A DNA stretch of 64,000 nucleotides from Nitrosomonadales bacterium (GTDB lineage: Bacteria > Pseudomonadota > Gammaproteobacteria > Burkholderiales > Gallionellaceae). The DNA lies in contig JACRAT010000026.1 of the NCBI GenBank assembly GCA_016234685.1, positions 1 through 64,000 of the forward strand, read 5' to 3'. The notes below the pieces were generated by a model. That model ran no database searches, had not been told where the DNA came from, and was given only the letters and a program-made list of their open reading frames with translations. Positions 28,002 through 37,718 of the stretch are shown piece after piece (the first letter of the stretch is position 1; every line of letters begins with the position of its first letter). Both the position numbers and the translations under genes were made by a program.

Positions 28002-28941
28002 GCGCAGCCTCCAGCACGCGCAGCACCAGCTGCTCGAAGCTCAGCCCTGCCTGACGCGCCGCCATCGGCACCAGACTGTGGTCGGTCATTCCGGGCGAGG
28101 TATTGGCTTCCAGCAGATAGGGCTTGCCCGCCTCATCCATCAGAAAATCCACCCGTCCCCAGCCAGCGCCACCTAGCAGCTTGAAGCCCAGCAAGGCCAG
28201 CCGCTGCATCTCGGCTTCCTGCTCGGCGCTCAATCCGCACGGGCACAGGTAGCGCGTATCGTCGCGCAGATACTTGGCTTCATAGTCGTAGAACTCGTTG
28301 GTCGGCACGATGCGGATCACCGGCAGCGCCACGTCGCCCAAGATCGCGGCGGTGAACTCACCGCCCAGCACTGCGCGCTCGGCAATCACCAGCGCATCGT
28401 GCCTAGCCGCTTCGTGGTAGGCAGCAGGCAAGTCTTCCAGCCGTTTCACCTTGCTGATACCCACGCTGGAACCTTCGTTGGCAGGCTTCACGAACAGCGG
28501 CAGCCCCAGCCGCTCAGCCACGCTCACCCAATCGCTGTCAGCGGTCAGCATCTCGTACTGCGGCACAGGCAATCCGCCCGCCTGCCAGATCATCTTGCTG
28601 CGCCACTTGTCCATCGCCAGCGCCGACGCCATCACCCCGCTGCCGGTGTAGGGGATGCCCAGCAGTTCCAGCGCACCCTGCACCGTGCCGTCTTCGCCAT
28701 AGCGACCATGCAGCGCGATGAACGCGCGGTCGTAGCCGTCGTCCTTCAACGCCTGCAACTCGCGCACGGCGGGATCGAAGGCGTGCGCGTCCACGCCGCT
28801 GCGCTGCAAGGCGGCCAGCACCGCCGCGCCGCTCTTCAGCGACACCTCGCGCTCGGCGGAACGTCCGCCGAACAGCACGGCGATTTTTCCCAAGGAGCTT
28901 GCAGCGGGTTGCGGGTTGCGGGTTGCTTGTGTGTTACTCAT
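27991..28941 (-). CDS. ddl: D-alanine--D-alanine ligase
   Basis: ATP-grasp enzyme making D-Ala-D-Ala. I start at [10 protein letters not shown] (ATG 28939-28941, overlapping the murB stop as ATGA), giving 316 residues. The core starts at [23 protein letters not shown]-grasp and metal residues lie in [16 protein letters not shown] and the C-terminal [15 protein letters not shown]. The first 16 residues are an extra segment encoded by GGGTTGC repeats, unlike typical Ddl. Confidence 0.96.
   Translation of the reverse strand: MSNTQATRNPQPAASSLGKIAVLFGGRSAEREVSLKSGAAVLAALQRSGVDAHAFDPAVRELQALKDDGYDRAFIALHGRYGEDGTVQGALELLGIPYTGSGVMASALAMDKWRSKMIWQAGGLPVPQYEMLTADSDWVSVAERLGLPLFVKPANEGSSVGISKVKRLEDLPAAYHEAARHDALVIAERAVLGGEFTAAILGDVALPVIRIVPTNEFYDYEAKYLRDDTRYLCPCGLSAEQEAEMQRLALLGFKLLGGAGWGRVDFLMDEAGKPYLLEANTSPGMTDHSLVPMAARQAGLSFEQLVLRVLEAAHVG
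28901..28925. repeat. GGGTTGC short tandem repeat at the ddl 5' end
   Basis: Three copies of GGGTTGC in a row on the plus strand, read by ddl on the minus strand as ATRNPQPAA just after the start codon. Such heptamer tracts can change length. Confidence 0.6.
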
Positions 28942-29918
28942 TTCTTTTCGCCTATGATCCGTACTTCGGGATGCAGCTGGAAGCCGGTCTTGGCCGCCAC
29001 TTCCGCTTGCACCAGTTCTATCAATCCTTCGATGTCCGCCGCCGTCGCACCGCCTGTGTTGACGATGAAATTGGCGTGTTTTTCCGATACCTGCGCGCCG
29101 CCCAAACGATGCCCCTTCAACCCGCACGACTCGATCAGCCGCGCCGCGTAGTCGCCCGGCGGATTGCGGAACACCGAGCCCGCATTGGGTGTACCAATGG
29201 GCTGGCTGGCGACGCGCTTCTCCAGCAGCGTCTTGATCGCCTGACGCGAGGCCTCGCCGTCGCCCGACTCGAAGCGCAGCCATGCGCCAACGAACAGCTC
29301 GTTCTGGGGAAGGGGGAAGGAGGAAGGGGTAGAACCTTCGCGTACCTGTGCATCCACACCCTTCTCCCTTCCCCCTTCTCCCTTCTCTTTCAACGCCACG
29401 CTGCGATAGCCAATCTCATAGTCCGCTGGGGTGCGCTCGACCAGTTCGCCAGCGCGCGTAAGCACCTGCACCCGCGCGACATGCCTCCAAGTCTCGCTGC
29501 CGTAGCATCCGGCATTCATCGCCAGCAGTCCGCCGAGCGTGCCAGGGATGCCTGCGCAAAATTCCGCACCGACCAGACCATGCTGTGCCGCAAAACGCGC
29601 CAGCTTGGCACCGGGCACACCTGCCTGAACGTAGAGCGACCCATCCGCTTCCACGCGCAACTCGGTCAATGCACCGTGGGTCAGCAGCACCGTGCCGCGC
29701 AGACCGCCGTCGCGCACCAGCAGATTGCTGCCCAGCCCGACCATGGTCAGCGGCTCGTCCGTCGGCAGGGTGCACAGGAACAGCGCCATGTCGGCCAAGT
29801 CCGCCGCCTGATACATCCGCTCCACCCGACCGCCCGCGCGCCAGCTCACATGGCGGCTCATGTCCACGTCGTGCTGCAATTCGCCGCGCAAGAAATGGGT
29901 CGGCTCGCTCATGTTCAT
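28938..29918 (-). CDS. murB: UDP-N-acetylenolpyruvoylglucosamine reductase
   Basis: FAD enzyme making UDP-MurNAc, 326 residues. Conserved blocks: [70 protein letters not shown] with the active-site Ser and [21 protein letters not shown]. Between VALK and [16 protein letters not shown] lies an extra stretch of about 27 residues ([15 protein letters not shown]...) encoded by a repeat at 29306-29390; it falls outside the catalytic blocks and leaves the frame intact. Confidence 0.95.
   Translation of the reverse strand: MNMSEPTHFLRGELQHDVDMSRHVSWRAGGRVERMYQAADLADMALFLCTLPTDEPLTMVGLGSNLLVRDGGLRGTVLLTHGALTELRVEADGSLYVQAGVPGAKLARFAAQHGLVGAEFCAGIPGTLGGLLAMNAGCYGSETWRHVARVQVLTRAGELVERTPADYEIGYRSVALKEKGEGGREKGVDAQVREGSTPSSFPLPQNELFVGAWLRFESGDGEASRQAIKTLLEKRVASQPIGTPNAGSVFRNPPGDYAARLIESCGLKGHRLGGAQVSEKHANFIVNTGGATAADIEGLIELVQAEVAAKTGFQLHPEVRIIGEKK
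29306..29390. repeat. Imperfect purine/pyrimidine palindrome inside murB
   Basis: A GGGGAAGGGGGAAGGAGGAA-type arm and a CCCTTCTCCCTTCCCCCTTC-type arm face each other around a 30-base centre, forming a long potential hairpin. It is in frame with murB and adds a low-complexity insertion. Confidence 0.7.
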
Positions 29919-31381
29919 GCCTCCGCCCCGCTCTGCTGACGCACCTGCGCCGCCACGCCGCCGATTGAGCCTGCGCCCATGGTCAGCACCACGTCGCCCG
30001 GCTGCGCCAAGTTCAAGATCGCCTGCGGCATGTCGGCGATGTTCTCCACGAACACCGCCTCCTTGCCTGCCACGCGCAGCGAACGCATCAGCGCGCGGCC
30101 ATCCGCCGCCACGATGGCCTGCTCACCTGCGGCATACACCTCGGCCAGCAACAGCACATCCACCGTACCCAGCACCTTCACGAAATCCTCGAACAGGTCG
30201 CGGGTGCGGGTGTAACGGTGCGGCTGGAACGCCAGCACCAAGCGCCGACCGGGAAAAGCGCCACGCGCCGCCGCCAGCGTCGCCGCCATCTCGACCGGGT
30301 GATGGCCGTAGTCATCCAGAAGTGTGAAAGTCTCCTTGCCGCTTGCGGCAAGGACGTTCGCCCCCTCGCCCGCAAGCGGGAGAGGGTTGGGGTGAGGGGC
30401 GTTCAGCACTGGAATCTCCCCATACCGCTGGAACCTCCGCCCCACGCCCTGAAACTCCGCCAGCCCGGCGACGATGGCCTGTTCATCCACGCCCACTTCC
30501 AACGCCAGTGCGATCACCGCCAGCGAGTTCAGCACGTTGTGGTTGCCCGCCAGATTCAGCGTCACTTCGAGGTCGATGGGCACGCTGTTGTGGCGGCACA
30601 GCGCGGTGTAGCGCATCTTGCCGCCTTCGTGGCGCACGTTGATCGCACGGATCTGCGCATCTTCGCTAAAGCCGTAAGTCGTCACCGGCTTGCTGATGCG
30701 TCCCAGCAACTCGCGCACATTGGGATCGTCCACGCACAGCATGGCGCGGCCATAGAACGGCAGGCGCTCCAGAAAATCGACGAAGGCCTGCTTCAATCGG
30801 TTGAAGTCGTGACCGTAGGTCTCCATGTGGTCGGCGTCGATATTGGTGACCACCGCCAAAATCGGCGTGAGGTACAGGAAGGACGCATCCGACTCGTCCG
30901 CCTCGGCCACTAGGAACTCGCCCGTACCCAGCTTCGCGTTCGTGCCACTGCTGTTGAGCCGCCCGCCGATCACGTAAGTCGGGTCGAAACCGCCCTGCGC
31001 CAGCACGCTGGCAGCCAGACTGGTCGTCGTGGTCTTGCCGTGCGTACCGGCGATGGCGATGCCCTGACGCAGCCGCATCAACTCGGCCAGCATCATGGCG
31101 CGCGGCACCACCGGGATCTTGCGGGCGCGCGCCTCGACCACTTCCGGGTTGTCTGCTTGCACGGCGGTCGAGGTCACCACCGCGTCGGCATTGCCCAGAT
31201 GCTCCGCTGAGTGACCACGATGGATGGTCGCACCCAACGATTGCAGACGCTGAGTGGCCGCGTTGTCCGCCAAATCCGAACCGCTCACCTGAAAGCCCAG
31301 ATTGAGCAGCACCTCGGCGATGCCGTTCATCCCCGAGCCGCCGATGCCGACGAAGTGCAAGTGCTTGATCTTGTGCTTCAC
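29915..31381 (-). CDS. murC: UDP-N-acetylmuramate--L-alanine ligase
   Basis: Adds L-Ala to UDP-MurNAc. I choose the GTG at 31379-31381, which overlaps the murG stop and has AAGGAG nine bases upstream, giving 488 residues starting (V/M)[17 protein letters not shown]. Motifs: [14 protein letters not shown] for [17 protein letters not shown], and the C-terminal [14 protein letters not shown]. Between RYGEIPVL and [10 protein letters not shown] is an insertion of about 20 residues ([14 protein letters not shown]...), a translated dispersed repeat. Confidence 0.96.
   Translation of the reverse strand: MKHKIKHLHFVGIGGSGMNGIAEVLLNLGFQVSGSDLADNAATQRLQSLGATIHRGHSAEHLGNADAVVTSTAVQADNPEVVEARARKIPVVPRAMMLAELMRLRQGIAIAGTHGKTTTTSLAASVLAQGGFDPTYVIGGRLNSSGTNAKLGTGEFLVAEADESDASFLYLTPILAVVTNIDADHMETYGHDFNRLKQAFVDFLERLPFYGRAMLCVDDPNVRELLGRISKPVTTYGFSEDAQIRAINVRHEGGKMRYTALCRHNSVPIDLEVTLNLAGNHNVLNSLAVIALALEVGVDEQAIVAGLAEFQGVGRRFQRYGEIPVLNAPHPNPLPLAGEGANVLAASGKETFTLLDDYGHHPVEMAATLAAARGAFPGRRLVLAFQPHRYTRTRDLFEDFVKVLGTVDVLLLAEVYAAGEQAIVAADGRALMRSLRVAGKEAVFVENIADMPQAILNLAQPGDVVLTMGAGSIGGVAAQVRQQSGAEA
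30336..30405. repeat. Two adjacent palindromic repeats inside murC
   Basis: CCTTGCCGC/GCGGCAAGG is a tight palindrome, followed by CCCCCTCGCCCGCAAGCGGG and AGAGGGTTGGGGTGAGGGG. The second unit shares GGTTGGGGTGAGGG with the mpl repeat at 2273-2310. Together they encode the [10 protein letters not shown]-type insertion. Confidence 0.75.
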
Positions 31382-32439
31382 GCTGCCAACTCCTTGCAAA
31401 TGTTCGCCACCTGTTGCGCCGAATCCGGTTTGGCTAGTTTGCGCGCCGCCTCGGCCATCGCCAGTGCGCGCTCGTGCGTCATTTCCTTGAACAGATCCGC
31501 CAGTTTTTGCGGTGTCAACTCGGTCTGCGGCAACAAGATCGCAGCACCGTGATCGGCCAAGAATTTCGCGTTGCCGGTCTGGTGGTCGTCCACCGCAAAG
31601 GGGAAAGGCACCAGTACGCTGGCCACGCCCGCCGCCGCCAACTCGGCCACGGTCAGCGCACCGGCGCGGCAGATCATCAAATCGGCCTGCGCGTAGAACA
31701 GCGCCATGTCATCCAAGAACGGGCGCACCTCGGCACTCACCCCGGCTTGCTGATAGGCGGCTTGCACCCTGGCGAAATGACGCTTGCCGGTCTGGTGCAA
31801 CACGTCCGGGCGATCCTCTTCGGTCAGCAGCATCAGCGCTTGCGGCAGGCATTCGTTGATCGCTTGCGCGCCCAAGCTACCGCCCACCACCAGCACGTTG
31901 AGCTTGCCGCTGCGCGCGGTGTAACGCTGTGCCGGATCGGGCAAGGCGGCGATGCTCTCGCGCACCGGATTGCCCACCCAGTGCGCGCCGGACAACACAT
32001 CGGGGAAACCGGACAACACTCTGGTCGCCAGCTTAGCCAGCGCCTTGTTGGAGAGCCCTGCCACCGAGTTCTGTTCGTGGATCACCAGCGGACAGCGCAG
32101 CAAACTAGCCATCAAACCACCCGGGAAGGTGATGTAGCCGCCCATACCCAGCACCACGTCGGGGCGGTTACGAAAGATGGCGGCGGCGCTCTGCGCCAAC
32201 GCACGCAACAGATTGAACGGCAGCATCAGCTTGCGCACCAGCCCCTTGCCGCGCAGCCCGCCGAAATTCACCCAGGCCATCGGATAGCCATGCTTGGGCA
32301 CTAACTCCGCTTCCATGCTGCCCGGCGCACCCAGCCAAGTCACGTTCCAGCCTTCGGCGCGCAGGGCATCAGCCACCGCCAGTCCGGGGTAGATATGTCC
32401 GCCAGTGCCTCCGGCCATAATCAAGATGTTGCGGCTCAT
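31378..32439 (-). CDS. murG: UDP-GlcNAc:lipid I GlcNAc transferase MurG
   Basis: Peripheral membrane glycosyltransferase that makes lipid II, 353 residues. The N-terminal glycine-rich loop [16 protein letters not shown], the [12 protein letters not shown] block, [13 protein letters not shown] and the donor-site [14 protein letters not shown] are all present. The start lies in a copy of the ftsW stop region, which suggests that ftsW and murG once overlapped directly. Confidence 0.97.
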   Translation of the reverse strand: MSRNILIMAGGTGGHIYPGLAVADALRAEGWNVTWLGAPGSMEAELVPKHGYPMAWVNFGGLRGKGLVRKLMLPFNLLRALAQSAAAIFRNRPDVVLGMGGYITFPGGLMASLLRCPLVIHEQNSVAGLSNKALAKLATRVLSGFPDVLSGAHWVGNPVRESIAALPDPAQRYTARSGKLNVLVVGGSLGAQAINECLPQALMLLTEEDRPDVLHQTGKRHFARVQAAYQQAGVSAEVRPFLDDMALFYAQADLMICRAGALTVAELAAAGVASVLVPFPFAVDDHQTGNAKFLADHGAAILLPQTELTPQKLADLFKEMTHERALAMAEAARKLAKPDSAQQVANICKELAA

Positions 32440-32465
32440 GCTGGTAGATCCCTCACCTGCCTATA

Positions 32466-32508
32466 GTTGATCTTCATGCTGGTAGATTCCGCATCAATCG
32501 TCGATTTT
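32466..32508. repeat. 43-bp direct repeat, upstream copy of the ftsW 3' end
   Basis: Matches 32582-32624 at 41 of 43 positions. The right-hand copy is the real ftsW end (stop 32590-32592); this copy is detached, lying between the palindromic element and murG. A further partial copy (16 of 17 bases) covers the murG start at 32436-32452. Confidence 0.9.
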
Positions 32509-32575
32509 GGCTATGGCCGCCCGCTTGGGGCTTAACTTGCTGCCGCAAGTTAGCCTCCACCGAAATCGACGATTG
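32495..32575. repeat. TTTTGGCT...CCGAAA palindromic element, copy 3
   Basis: The element at 32505-32565 has a TAACTTGC/GCAAGTTA stem with loop TGCC, then the bulged T and GGC/GCC as in copy 1. It is enclosed by a perfect 13-bp inverted repeat, CAATCGTCGATTT (32495-32507) and AAATCGACGATTG (32563-32575), which is itself ftsW 3'-end sequence in opposite orientations. Confidence 0.85.
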
Positions 32576-32589
32576 CTCATGGTTGATCT

Positions 32590-33756
32590 TCATGCTGGCA
32601 AATTCCGCATCAATCGTCGATTTTCCCAGTCGATGCGCAGCAGGATGGCGACTGCGATGCAGTTCACCACGATGCCGCTACCGCCAAAACTGAGCAGGGG
32701 CAGAGTCAAACCCTTGGTCGGCAGCACGCCCATGTTCACGCCGACGTTGATCATCGTCTGCACCGCCAGCCACACCGCGATGCCCTGCGCCACCAGCGCG
32801 GCGAAGTTGCGCTCGTGGAAGGCGGCTTGCCGTCCGATGGAATAGGCGCGCACCACCAGTGCAGCGAACAACCCCAGCACAGCGAAAACGCCCATGATGC
32901 CCAGTTCTTCCGCCGTCACCGCCATCAGGAAGTCGGTGTGCGCTTCCGGCAGATAGAACAGTTTCTCGACGCTGCCGCCCAAGCCCACGCCCGTCCACTC
33001 GCCGCGCCCGAAGGCGATCAGCGCGTGGCTCAGCTGGTAGCCCTTGCCGTAAGGGTCGGACCACGGGTCCATGAAGCCGGTGACGCGCTTCATGCGATAT
33101 TCCGACGACAGGATCAGCACAGCAAAAGCCAGCGGCAGGGCGATCATCAGCCCGGCGAACACTTTCAAGTTGAATCCGCCCAGCCACAGGATGCACATGG
33201 CGATGGCGAGAATCACCACGAACGCCCCCATGTCCGGCTCTAGCAACAACAGCGCACCGACCACGGCCATCACCATGAACATCGGCCAGAACGCCTTGAA
33301 CAGGTGGTCGCGCAATTCACCCCGACGCACGGTGTAATCCGCTGCGTAAAGCACCGCGAACAGCTTCATCAGCTCCGACGGCTGCAGGTTGATGACCACC
33401 AGCGACAACCAGCGCCGACTACCGTAAACCACCTTGCCGATGCCGGGGATCAACACCAGCACCAACAAGCCAACGCCACCCAAGAACAACCAAGGCGCGA
33501 GTTTCTGCCAGCCGCGTATCGGCATCTGAAAAGCGATCAGCCCCGCAATAACGCCGATGAAGATGAAGATGCTGTGCCGCACCAGAAAATAGGTCGGCTG
33601 GTAATGGGTGAATTTGTTCGCCTCCGCCGTGGCGATAGAGGCCGAATAGACCATCACCAATCCGATCGATAGGAGCGCGATCACCAGCCAAGCCAATACT
33701 TCGTCGTAATCGGCGACTGGCGTGTGGCGACGACTGAGGAGGCTGGCTGCGTTCAT
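32590..33756 (-). CDS. ftsW: Lipid II polymerase FtsW
   Basis: SEDS-family glycan polymerase of the divisome, with about ten membrane segments. I start at [19 protein letters not shown] (ATG 33754-33756, with GGGAGGGG upstream and ATGA overlap with murD), 388 residues. Typical SEDS blocks: [43 protein letters not shown] and [17 protein letters not shown]. The last residues RRLMRNLPA fall in the duplicated 43-bp sequence. Confidence 0.96.
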   Translation of the reverse strand: MNAASLLSRRHTPVADYDEVLAWLVIALLSIGLVMVYSASIATAEANKFTHYQPTYFLVRHSIFIFIGVIAGLIAFQMPIRGWQKLAPWLFLGGVGLLVLVLIPGIGKVVYGSRRWLSLVVINLQPSELMKLFAVLYAADYTVRRGELRDHLFKAFWPMFMVMAVVGALLLLEPDMGAFVVILAIAMCILWLGGFNLKVFAGLMIALPLAFAVLILSSEYRMKRVTGFMDPWSDPYGKGYQLSHALIAFGRGEWTGVGLGGSVEKLFYLPEAHTDFLMAVTAEELGIMGVFAVLGLFAALVVRAYSIGRQAAFHERNFAALVAQGIAVWLAVQTMINVGVNMGVLPTKGLTLPLLSFGGSGIVVNCIAVAILLRIDWENRRLMRNLPA

Positions 33757-35144
33757 GCCCCTCCCTGTTGCAATGCCTGCACTGCGACCACATACACTTC
33801 GGCGCGATGCTGGTAGTTGCGGAACATATCGAAACTGGCGCAAGCAGGCGACAGCAGCACGGCATCACCGGGCAAGGCCAGCGAGGCGGCCAGCTTCACC
33901 GCCTCGGGCAGATCGGCGGCACGCAGCAGTTGCACTCCGCTGTCCCAAAGTGCGGTCTCGATGGTGGGCGCATCACGCCCGATCAACACCACGGCGCGGG
34001 CGTGCGCCGCCACCACCGGATGCAGCGGAGTGAAATCCTGCCCCTTGCCATCGCCGCCCGCGATCAGCACGGACTTGCGGCCCAAGCCCTGCAACGCCGC
34101 GACAGTCGCGCCGACGTTGGTGCCCTTGGAGTCGTCGTAGTAATCCACCCCATTGATCTCGGCGATCTTTTCCACCCGATGCGGCAAACCTTTGAAATTG
34201 CGCAAGGCCTCGACCAAGGGACGCAGCGGAATCCCGACCGCGCGGCACAAGGCCAGCGCCGCCAACGCATTGGCGGCGTTATGCAGGCCGGCGACTTGCA
34301 GCTCATCCGAACGCATCGCGTGCTTACTGCCTTGCGTCAGCCACACGCCGTCGTCACTGCTCTCCACGCCCCAGTCCAACTCACTCGTCATCGGCGTACT
34401 CAGCCCGAACGTCACTTTGATGCGATCCCGCAGCGCCATCTCCATGCTGTTCGCATCGTCGCGATTGAGCACCTGCACCCCGCGCTGGGCGTAGCTGCGG
34501 AAGATGCGCGCTTTCGCCCCGATGTATTCGTTCATGTCGGCATAACGATCCAGATGGTCTTCGCTGATATTGAGCACAGTGGCCGCATCAGCGTCCAGAC
34601 TGCTGGTCGTCTCCAGCTGAAAGCTGGACAACTCCAGCACCCAGATATCCGGCTGCTTGCCGTCTCTATCCATCAGCACGTCCAGCACCGCAGGCGAGAT
34701 ATTTCCTGCGACCACGGTATCCAGCCCGGCGGCGCGGCACATCGCGCCGACCATGCTGGTGACGGTGGTCTTGCCATTCGCGCCGGTGATGGCGATGACC
34801 TTGGTCGGACGCACGGCGCTGTCGGCGATGATCTGACGCGCCAGAATCTCGATGTCGCCCACCACGGGAATCTTGCGCGACAGGGCGCGCTGCACCAACA
34901 CCTCGGCCATCGGTATGCCAGGGCTGATGGCGATCAGGTCGATGCCATCGAGCAACTCGCTGCGGAACACCCCGCAACGCACGTCCAGATCGGGATACTT
35001 TTCCTGCAAGGTCGCCAAGCCGGGGGGAAAGTTGCGACTGTCAGCCACGCGCAAACGCGCGCCCTTGGCATTGAACCAACGCACGAGCGACAACCCGGTC
35101 TCTCCCAGACCCAGTACCAGTATGTTTTTACTCGCCCATTCCAT
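33753..35144 (-). CDS. murD: UDP-N-acetylmuramoylalanine--D-glutamate ligase
   Basis: Adds D-Glu to the muropeptide precursor; 463 residues. N-terminal Rossmann-like [19 protein letters not shown] loop [14 protein letters not shown], metal/substrate [20 protein letters not shown] and the C-terminal [18 protein letters not shown] are all seen. It is separated from mraY by 109 bases with a long imperfect palindrome. Confidence 0.97.
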   Translation of the reverse strand: MEWASKNILVLGLGETGLSLVRWFNAKGARLRVADSRNFPPGLATLQEKYPDLDVRCGVFRSELLDGIDLIAISPGIPMAEVLVQRALSRKIPVVGDIEILARQIIADSAVRPTKVIAITGANGKTTVTSMVGAMCRAAGLDTVVAGNISPAVLDVLMDRDGKQPDIWVLELSSFQLETTSSLDADAATVLNISEDHLDRYADMNEYIGAKARIFRSYAQRGVQVLNRDDANSMEMALRDRIKVTFGLSTPMTSELDWGVESSDDGVWLTQGSKHAMRSDELQVAGLHNAANALAALALCRAVGIPLRPLVEALRNFKGLPHRVEKIAEINGVDYYDDSKGTNVGATVAALQGLGRKSVLIAGGDGKGQDFTPLHPVVAAHARAVVLIGRDAPTIETALWDSGVQLLRAADLPEAVKLAASLALPGDAVLLSPACASFDMFRNYQHRAEVYVVAVQALQQGGA

Positions 35145-35163
35145 TAAAGCCTCCCGAGAATCA

Positions 35164-35246
35164 GTTGTTAGTTGATAGTCGTAAGTCGTTAGTTGGTCTT
35201 GTCCGCTACGCGGCCTTAACTTACGTCTTATGACTTACGTCTACCA
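35164..35246. repeat. Imperfect palindrome between mraY and murD
   Basis: On the plus strand AGTTGATAGTCGTAAGTC faces GACTTACGTCTACCAACT; the arms match at 16 of 18 positions. The centre contains the small palindrome CCGCTACGCGG. It breaks an otherwise almost gapless cluster. Confidence 0.75.
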
Positions 35247-35253
35247 ACTCCAA

Positions 35254-36357
35254 CTACCTAAGCTTCAAACTCGCCAATCCCAGCAACACCAACAACATGG
35301 TGATGATCCAAAACCTCACCACGACTTGCGTCTCTTTCCAGCCCTTCTGCTCATAGTGATGATGCAGCGGGGCCATCAGGAAGATGCGGCGGCCTTCGCC
35401 GAACTTCCATTTGGTATATTTGAAGTAGCTCACTTGCGCGGCGACCGACAGTGTCTCGACCACGAACACGCCGCCCATGATGAACAGCACGGCTTCTTGG
35501 CGGACGATCACAGCGACCACGCCCAGCGCCGCTCCCAGCGCCAGCGCGCCGACGTCGCCCATGAACACCTCTGCCGGATAAGCGTTGAACCAGAGAAAAG
35601 CCAGCCCCGCACCAGCGATGGAAGCGCAGAACACCGCCAACTCGCCCGCGCCCGGCACGTAAGGCACACCCAGATATTTGGCGAACACGGCGTGTCCGGC
35701 CACGTAGGAGAAGATCGCCAGCGCACCCGCCACCAGCACGGTAGGCATGATCGCCAGACCGTCCAGTCCGTCGGTCAAGTTCACCGCGTTGCTGCTGCCG
35801 ACGATCACGAAATAGGTCAGCACCAGAAACCCCACCACGCCGAGCGGAAATACGGCGTACTTGAAGAAGGGAAGGATCACTTCGGTCTGCTGCGGCAAGG
35901 TCGCGGTATTCCACAGATAGACGCCCACGGCCAGCGCAATGAGTGACTGCCAGAACATCTTGGCCTTGGCCGACAAACCCTTGGGATTGCGATGCACCAC
36001 CTTGCGGTAGTCATCCACCCAGCCGATCGCGCCCACGCCCAGCGTGGTGAGCAACACCACCCAGATGTACTGGTTGTGCAAGTCACCCCACAACAAAGTG
36101 GTGACGGCGATAGAAGTCAGGATCAGCGCACCGCCCATGGTCGGCGTGCCGGCTTTGACCAGATGGGTCTGCGGGCCGTCGTCGCGCACCGACTGGCCGA
36201 TCTTCATCGCAGTCAGTTTGCGTATCATCCACGGGCCAACCGCGAACGAGATGAACAGCGCCGTCATCGCAGCCAGCACCGCACGCAGCGTGATGTAGTT
36301 GAACACGTTGAACGTGCGTATATCCTGAGCCAGCCATTGAGCTAGTGCGAGCAGCAT
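35254..36357 (-). CDS. mraY: Phospho-MurNAc-pentapeptide translocase MraY
   Basis: Integral membrane enzyme with about ten segments that makes lipid I; 367 residues. Conserved catalytic and substrate blocks are [58 protein letters not shown] and [12 protein letters not shown]. The start overlaps the end of murF by 16 bases. Confidence 0.97.
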   Translation of the reverse strand: MLLALAQWLAQDIRTFNVFNYITLRAVLAAMTALFISFAVGPWMIRKLTAMKIGQSVRDDGPQTHLVKAGTPTMGGALILTSIAVTTLLWGDLHNQYIWVVLLTTLGVGAIGWVDDYRKVVHRNPKGLSAKAKMFWQSLIALAVGVYLWNTATLPQQTEVILPFFKYAVFPLGVVGFLVLTYFVIVGSSNAVNLTDGLDGLAIMPTVLVAGALAIFSYVAGHAVFAKYLGVPYVPGAGELAVFCASIAGAGLAFLWFNAYPAEVFMGDVGALALGAALGVVAVIVRQEAVLFIMGGVFVVETLSVAAQVSYFKYTKWKFGEGRRIFLMAPLHHHYEQKGWKETQVVVRFWIITMLLVLLGLASLKLR

Positions 36358-37718
36358 GTTTCCTCCTGTTGCAGACTATGGGCCACCACCCGCTCCATTT
36401 TCATAAAGCGCGAGCCTTTCACCAGCACCGTCACATCGGGTGCGAGTACGGCATCCAGCGCCGATTTCAATTCATCTATGGATGCGAAGTGCTGCGCCCC
36501 CGCACCGAACGCCGCCACCGCATGGCGGCTCAACTCGCCCAACGCCATCAGGCGCTGGATACCCGCGCGCTGCGCCGCTGCGCCGATCTCAGCGTGAAAA
36601 CTGGCTGCGTCATCGCCCAGCTCCCCCATGTCGCCCATCACGAAGATGCGCAGGCCGGGGCGCTGCGCCAGCACCAAAATGGCCGCACGCATCGAAGCGG
36701 GATTGGCGTTGTAGGTGTCGTCGATGAGGGTGGCGCCGCAGCGCCCGGCCTTGCGCTGCAAGCGCCCGGCCACGCCGCCGAAGGATTCCAGCCCGGCCTT
36801 GATCGCCTCCAGTGACACCCCCACCGCCAGCGCCGCAGCCGTCGCCGCCAGCGCGTTACGGGCGTTGTGCGCACCCGGCGTCTGCAAGCGGATGACCGTC
36901 ATTCCCGCCGGGGTACTCAGCGCCAACTCCACACCGTAATCGGTGACATCCCAGCAGCAGCCGACCGCCGCTCCAGCATCCAACCCGAAATCCAGCACCC
37001 GATGCGGCTGCGCCAGTTCCCGCCACAGCGGGGCGAACTCGTCGTCTGCGTTGATGACCGCCACACCGTGCTCACCCAGCCCGGCAAAGATCTCGCCTTT
37101 GGCGCGCGCCACCGCTTCCACCGTGCCCAGCCCGGCCAGATGCGCACCAGACGCATTGTTCACCAGCGCCACGTCGGGCCGACCGATGCAGGTCAGATAG
37201 TCGATCTCGCCGGGATGGTTCATGCCCATCTCGATCACTGCATAGCGATGGTGCGCACGCAGCTTGAGCAGCGTCAGCGGCATCCCGATGTCGTTGTTGA
37301 GGTTGCCTTGAGTGGCGAGTACGGCATCCGCCTCGCCTGCTGCCACGCGAAGAATCGCTGCCAGCATCTCTTTGACCGAGGTCTTGCCGTTGCTGCCGGT
37401 GACGGCGATCAACGGCAAGCGGAACTGTTGCCGCCAGTGCGCCGCCAGCCTGCCCAGCGCCAGCCGGGTGTCGTCCACATAGACGACCGGGATGGGCACG
37501 TCGATCAGCGGGCTGTCAGCATTCACCAGCGCCGCCACCGCGCCGTCGCCACCGGCTCCGACGACAAAGGCTGCGCCATCGAAATGCTCGCCACGCAGGG
37601 CGACGAACAGGTCGCCCGCCGCGACCTTGCGGCTGTCGGTGGAGACGGCATCGAAGCGCACGTCCGCCCCGACCAGCTCGCCGCCCAGCACCTCTGCGAC
37701 TTGCGAGAGCATCATCAT
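36342..37718 (-). CDS. murF: UDP-MurNAc-tripeptide--D-Ala-D-Ala ligase
   Basis: Adds the D-Ala-D-Ala dipeptide; 458 residues. It begins [15 protein letters not shown], followed by the [17 protein letters not shown] uridine-binding block, the ATP loop [23 protein letters not shown] and [10 protein letters not shown]. It overlaps murE by 4 bases, so the pair is coupled. Confidence 0.96.
   Translation of the reverse strand: MMMLSQVAEVLGGELVGADVRFDAVSTDSRKVAAGDLFVALRGEHFDGAAFVVGAGGDGAVAALVNADSPLIDVPIPVVYVDDTRLALGRLAAHWRQQFRLPLIAVTGSNGKTSVKEMLAAILRVAAGEADAVLATQGNLNNDIGMPLTLLKLRAHHRYAVIEMGMNHPGEIDYLTCIGRPDVALVNNASGAHLAGLGTVEAVARAKGEIFAGLGEHGVAVINADDEFAPLWRELAQPHRVLDFGLDAGAAVGCCWDVTDYGVELALSTPAGMTVIRLQTPGAHNARNALAATAAALAVGVSLEAIKAGLESFGGVAGRLQRKAGRCGATLIDDTYNANPASMRAAILVLAQRPGLRIFVMGDMGELGDDAASFHAEIGAAAQRAGIQRLMALGELSRHAVAAFGAGAQHFASIDELKSALDAVLAPDVTVLVKGSRFMKMERVVAHSLQQEETCCSH

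Noticed and set aside
33768-35147. 459-codon plus-strand frame opposite murD
   Set aside because: Antisense shadow of murD, rich in His, Gln and Arg, without recognisable motifs or a ribosome site.
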